A stretch of 64,000 nucleotides of DNA from Marinomonas piezotolerans (GTDB taxonomy: Bacteria; Pseudomonadota; Gammaproteobacteria; Pseudomonadales; Marinomonadaceae). The DNA lies in contig NZ_QKRA01000002.1 of assembly GCF_003362755.1 (NCBI RefSeq), positions 124,001 through 188,000 of the forward strand, written 5' to 3'. How positions within the stretch are numbered: position 1 is the first letter of the stretch; every line of letters starts with the position of its first letter. The position numbers were made by a program, and so were the translations under genes. Shown here one piece after another: positions 62,556 to 64,000 of this stretch. The notes under the pieces were generated by a model that was not told the origin of the DNA, ran no database searches, and saw nothing but the letters and a program-made list of their open reading frames with translations.

Positions 62556-63875
62556 CTAATTCATCAGCTTATCAGGTAGCCAAGTCACCAAATCTGGGTT
62601 GAACATCACGATGATCAGTACCAGAAGCTTAATCAAAACAAACGGTGTGACCGAGCGGTAGATATCGAGCATGGTTATCCCCGGTGGCGCGATACCTTTT
62701 AGGTAGAACAAGGCAAAGCCATAAGGAGGAGTTTGTACCGCGATTTCAATGTTTAAGATCATTAGGATACCGAACCAGATTGGATCAAAACCTAGTGATA
62801 CCGCGATCGGGGTAAAGATGGGCGCGCACATTAAGACAATAATGAATTCATCAATGATGAAGCCAAGTAGAAGCATGATTACTTGGAACAGCAAGATGAC
62901 CATCATGGGCGGTAAGCCTAAGTCTTGAGTGAACCCCGCAACCATGCTCTGTACGCCCATCAATAGATGGAAATTACTAAACACTGTTGCACCAAAGATA
63001 ATCCACATTGCAACGCTAACGAGCGCTGCCGCGCGAATACCAGCACTTCTAACCATGCGAGGCTTTAGACGCTTAAAGAACATCGCTAGTAAGATAGCGC
63101 CTACAACACCAATCGCTCCTGATTCTGTGGGTGTTGCGATCCCCATAATAATACTGCCTAAGACCGCAACAATTAGTAGCAGTGCTAGGCCACCGTCACG
63201 TGCCGTTAAAAACTTTTCTTTGGTAGTTTTCGGGACGTCAGGCATTTTGTCCAGCGGTGCCTTTTTAGGGTTCAGTTTGCAAGAAATGACGACATACGCG
63301 ATGAGTAAGATGATGGTAATCAGAGCCGGCACCAAAGCACCGATAAACATTCTACCAACGGAATTCTGTGTCGATGAAGCAAACATGATCATTGGAATGC
63401 TGGGCGGTATCAGTATCCCAAGACCACCGCCTGCCATAATCACACCTAATGCGAGACGTTTGTCATAACCACGTTCTAGCATAGGTTTTAGGGCGATACT
63501 GCCAGACGTCATGATACCGGCACCAATAATACCAACCATTGCCCCGATCATTGAGCAAACAACTATGACGCTGATGGCTAAAGAGCCCCGCACCTTGCCG
63601 ATGATTATTTGGCTAGCATTAAACATGGCATCACCAATGCCTGAGCGTGTCAGCAGTTGGCCCATATATATGTACAGAGGAATCGCCAATAGGATGAAAC
63701 TAAAATGAGTTGCTTCTAAAGTGGTTGGGATGACATTGAATAGGCCGTCACCCCACGTGATGTAGCCAATGCCCATTGCAATGCCGCCCAGTGCCAAACC
63801 AACTGGTGCGCCCAACGCAAATGTTATGAGGATACAAACCAGCAACACGCCAGTTAATACTTCGATACTCATCAT
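62556..63875 (-). CDS. dctM: TRAP transporter large permease subunit DctM
   Basis: The 439-residue inner-membrane protein has about 12-13 hydrophobic segments and the DctM family blocks GAPVGLALGGIAMG, LLAIPLYIYMGQLL, GGGLGILIPPSIPMIMFAS and NIEIAVQTPPYGFALFYLKG. It is the ion-coupled translocator of a TRAP uptake system. The stop of dctQ overlaps its ATG (TAATG). An alternative ATG lies one codon in at 63872. The substrate type is probably an organic acid, by the QTPPYGFALFYLKG subgroup appearance, which is inference. Confidence 0.92.
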   Translation of the reverse strand: MMSIEVLTGVLLVCILITFALGAPVGLALGGIAMGIGYITWGDGLFNVIPTTLEATHFSFILLAIPLYIYMGQLLTRSGIGDAMFNASQIIIGKVRGSLAISVIVVCSMIGAMVGIIGAGIMTSGSIALKPMLERGYDKRLALGVIMAGGGLGILIPPSIPMIMFASSTQNSVGRMFIGALVPALITIILLIAYVVISCKLNPKKAPLDKMPDVPKTTKEKFLTARDGGLALLLIVAVLGSIIMGIATPTESGAIGVVGAILLAMFFKRLKPRMVRSAGIRAAALVSVAMWIIFGATVFSNFHLLMGVQSMVAGFTQDLGLPPMMVILLFQVIMLLLGFIIDEFIIVLMCAPIFTPIAVSLGFDPIWFGILMILNIEIAVQTPPYGFALFYLKGIAPPGITMLDIYRSVTPFVLIKLLVLIIVMFNPDLVTWLPDKLMN

Positions 63876-64000
63876 TATTGGTTGTCCTCATCGTTTTCAA
63901 GATTAAGCTCAGGCAGTAGCTTCTTGCCAGTCAGTAGGTGATAAGCGTCGTCTAACCAGTCGCTCGATAACTGAACAATGAATAGAGCACTGGACACAGC
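63875..64000 (-). CDS. TRAP transporter small permease subunit DctQ, 5' part outside window
   Basis: The last 41 codons are visible, ending LTGKKLLPELNLENDEDNQ. The start is beyond the right edge. The hydrophobic bit SSALFIVQLSSDWLDDA and the one-base stop/start overlap with dctM fit the end of DctQ's last helix and cytoplasmic tail. The identity rests mainly on position. Confidence 0.75.
   Translation of the reverse strand, partial: AVSSALFIVQLSSDWLDDAYHLLTGKKLLPELNLENDEDNQ

Noticed and set aside
62929..63468. 179-codon plus-strand ORF inside dctM
   Set aside because: It is antisense to a clear membrane protein; its Ile/Pro/Thr bias is what reverse-complement of hydrophobic codons gives.

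Overview
This 64 kb window looks like the replication-origin region of a gammaproteobacterial chromosome, most likely a marine Oceanospirillaceae member (Marinomonas-like). The reasons are moderate GC, the Pseudomonas/Oceanospirillum-type order gyrB-recF-dnaN-dnaA / rpmH-rnpA-yidC-mnmE / mnmG-rsmG-parA-parB-atpIBEFHAGDC, TRAP-type uptake genes and an AcuI-type acryloyl-CoA reductase. The genus is an inference from layout and family content; no search was run.

Layout. 0-4.7 kb: end of an AraC-type regulator, then proline catabolism (putA plus a separate gene for what is normally the PutA C-terminal domain). 4.7-10.2 kb: a PAS-GGDEF gene whose receiver-like N-terminus is cut off by one in-frame stop, an orphan TRAP binding lipoprotein, an oxidoreductase, an XRE-2TM protein and a DUF808 membrane protein. 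10.2-10.7 kb: a gene-free stretch with two inverted copies of a small palindromic repeat. 10.7-23.5 kb: uvrD, an aspartate/aromatic aminotransferase, a DsbA-like protein, then a group of PLP and sulfur-transfer genes (class V aminotransferase, MocR regulator, csdA-csdE, and tcdA/csdL further on), with an AraC-LysE pair and a TrmB regulator. 23.5-31.3 kb: the complete F1Fo ATP synthase operon plus a second, divergent epsilon-subunit gene beyond the operon terminator. 31.3-35.6 kb: parB, parA, rsmG and mnmG. 35.6-36.4 kb: an AT-rich, gene-free stretch full of DnaA boxes, the best oriC candidate. 36.4-48 kb: acuI, mnmE, yidC, rnpA, rpmH, a second DnaA-box region, dnaA, dnaN, recF and gyrB. 48-59.6 kb: a QorB/HxlR pair, gmhB, a lipid A-type acyltransferase, YbaK, trkH, trkA, rsmB, fmt, def, dprA and hslR. 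59.6-64 kb: cysQ, a TetR regulator facing a ketoacyl synthase gene broken by an apparent 10-bp deletion, and the TRAP permease genes dctM and dctQ (cut by the window edge).

How the parts connect. ParA and ParB are encoded at 31-33 kb, and five sequences matching the parS centromere consensus lie at 50.1, 54.8, 55.5, 55.6 and 59.0 kb, so a whole ParABS segregation system is visible. DnaA and two DnaA-box regions sit between parAB and the parS cluster. CsdA, CsdE and TcdA form a sulfur-relay/tRNA ct6A group. MnmE and MnmG are partners in wobble-uridine modification. Fmt, Def and RsmB are translation-linked neighbours. TrkH and TrkA form one potassium uptake system. No rRNA, tRNA, CRISPR array, insertion sequence or prophage was found. 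The most notable items are the split PutA, the duplicated atpC, the parS cluster, the stop-interrupted diguanylate cyclase, the broken ketoacyl synthase and the paired palindromic repeats.
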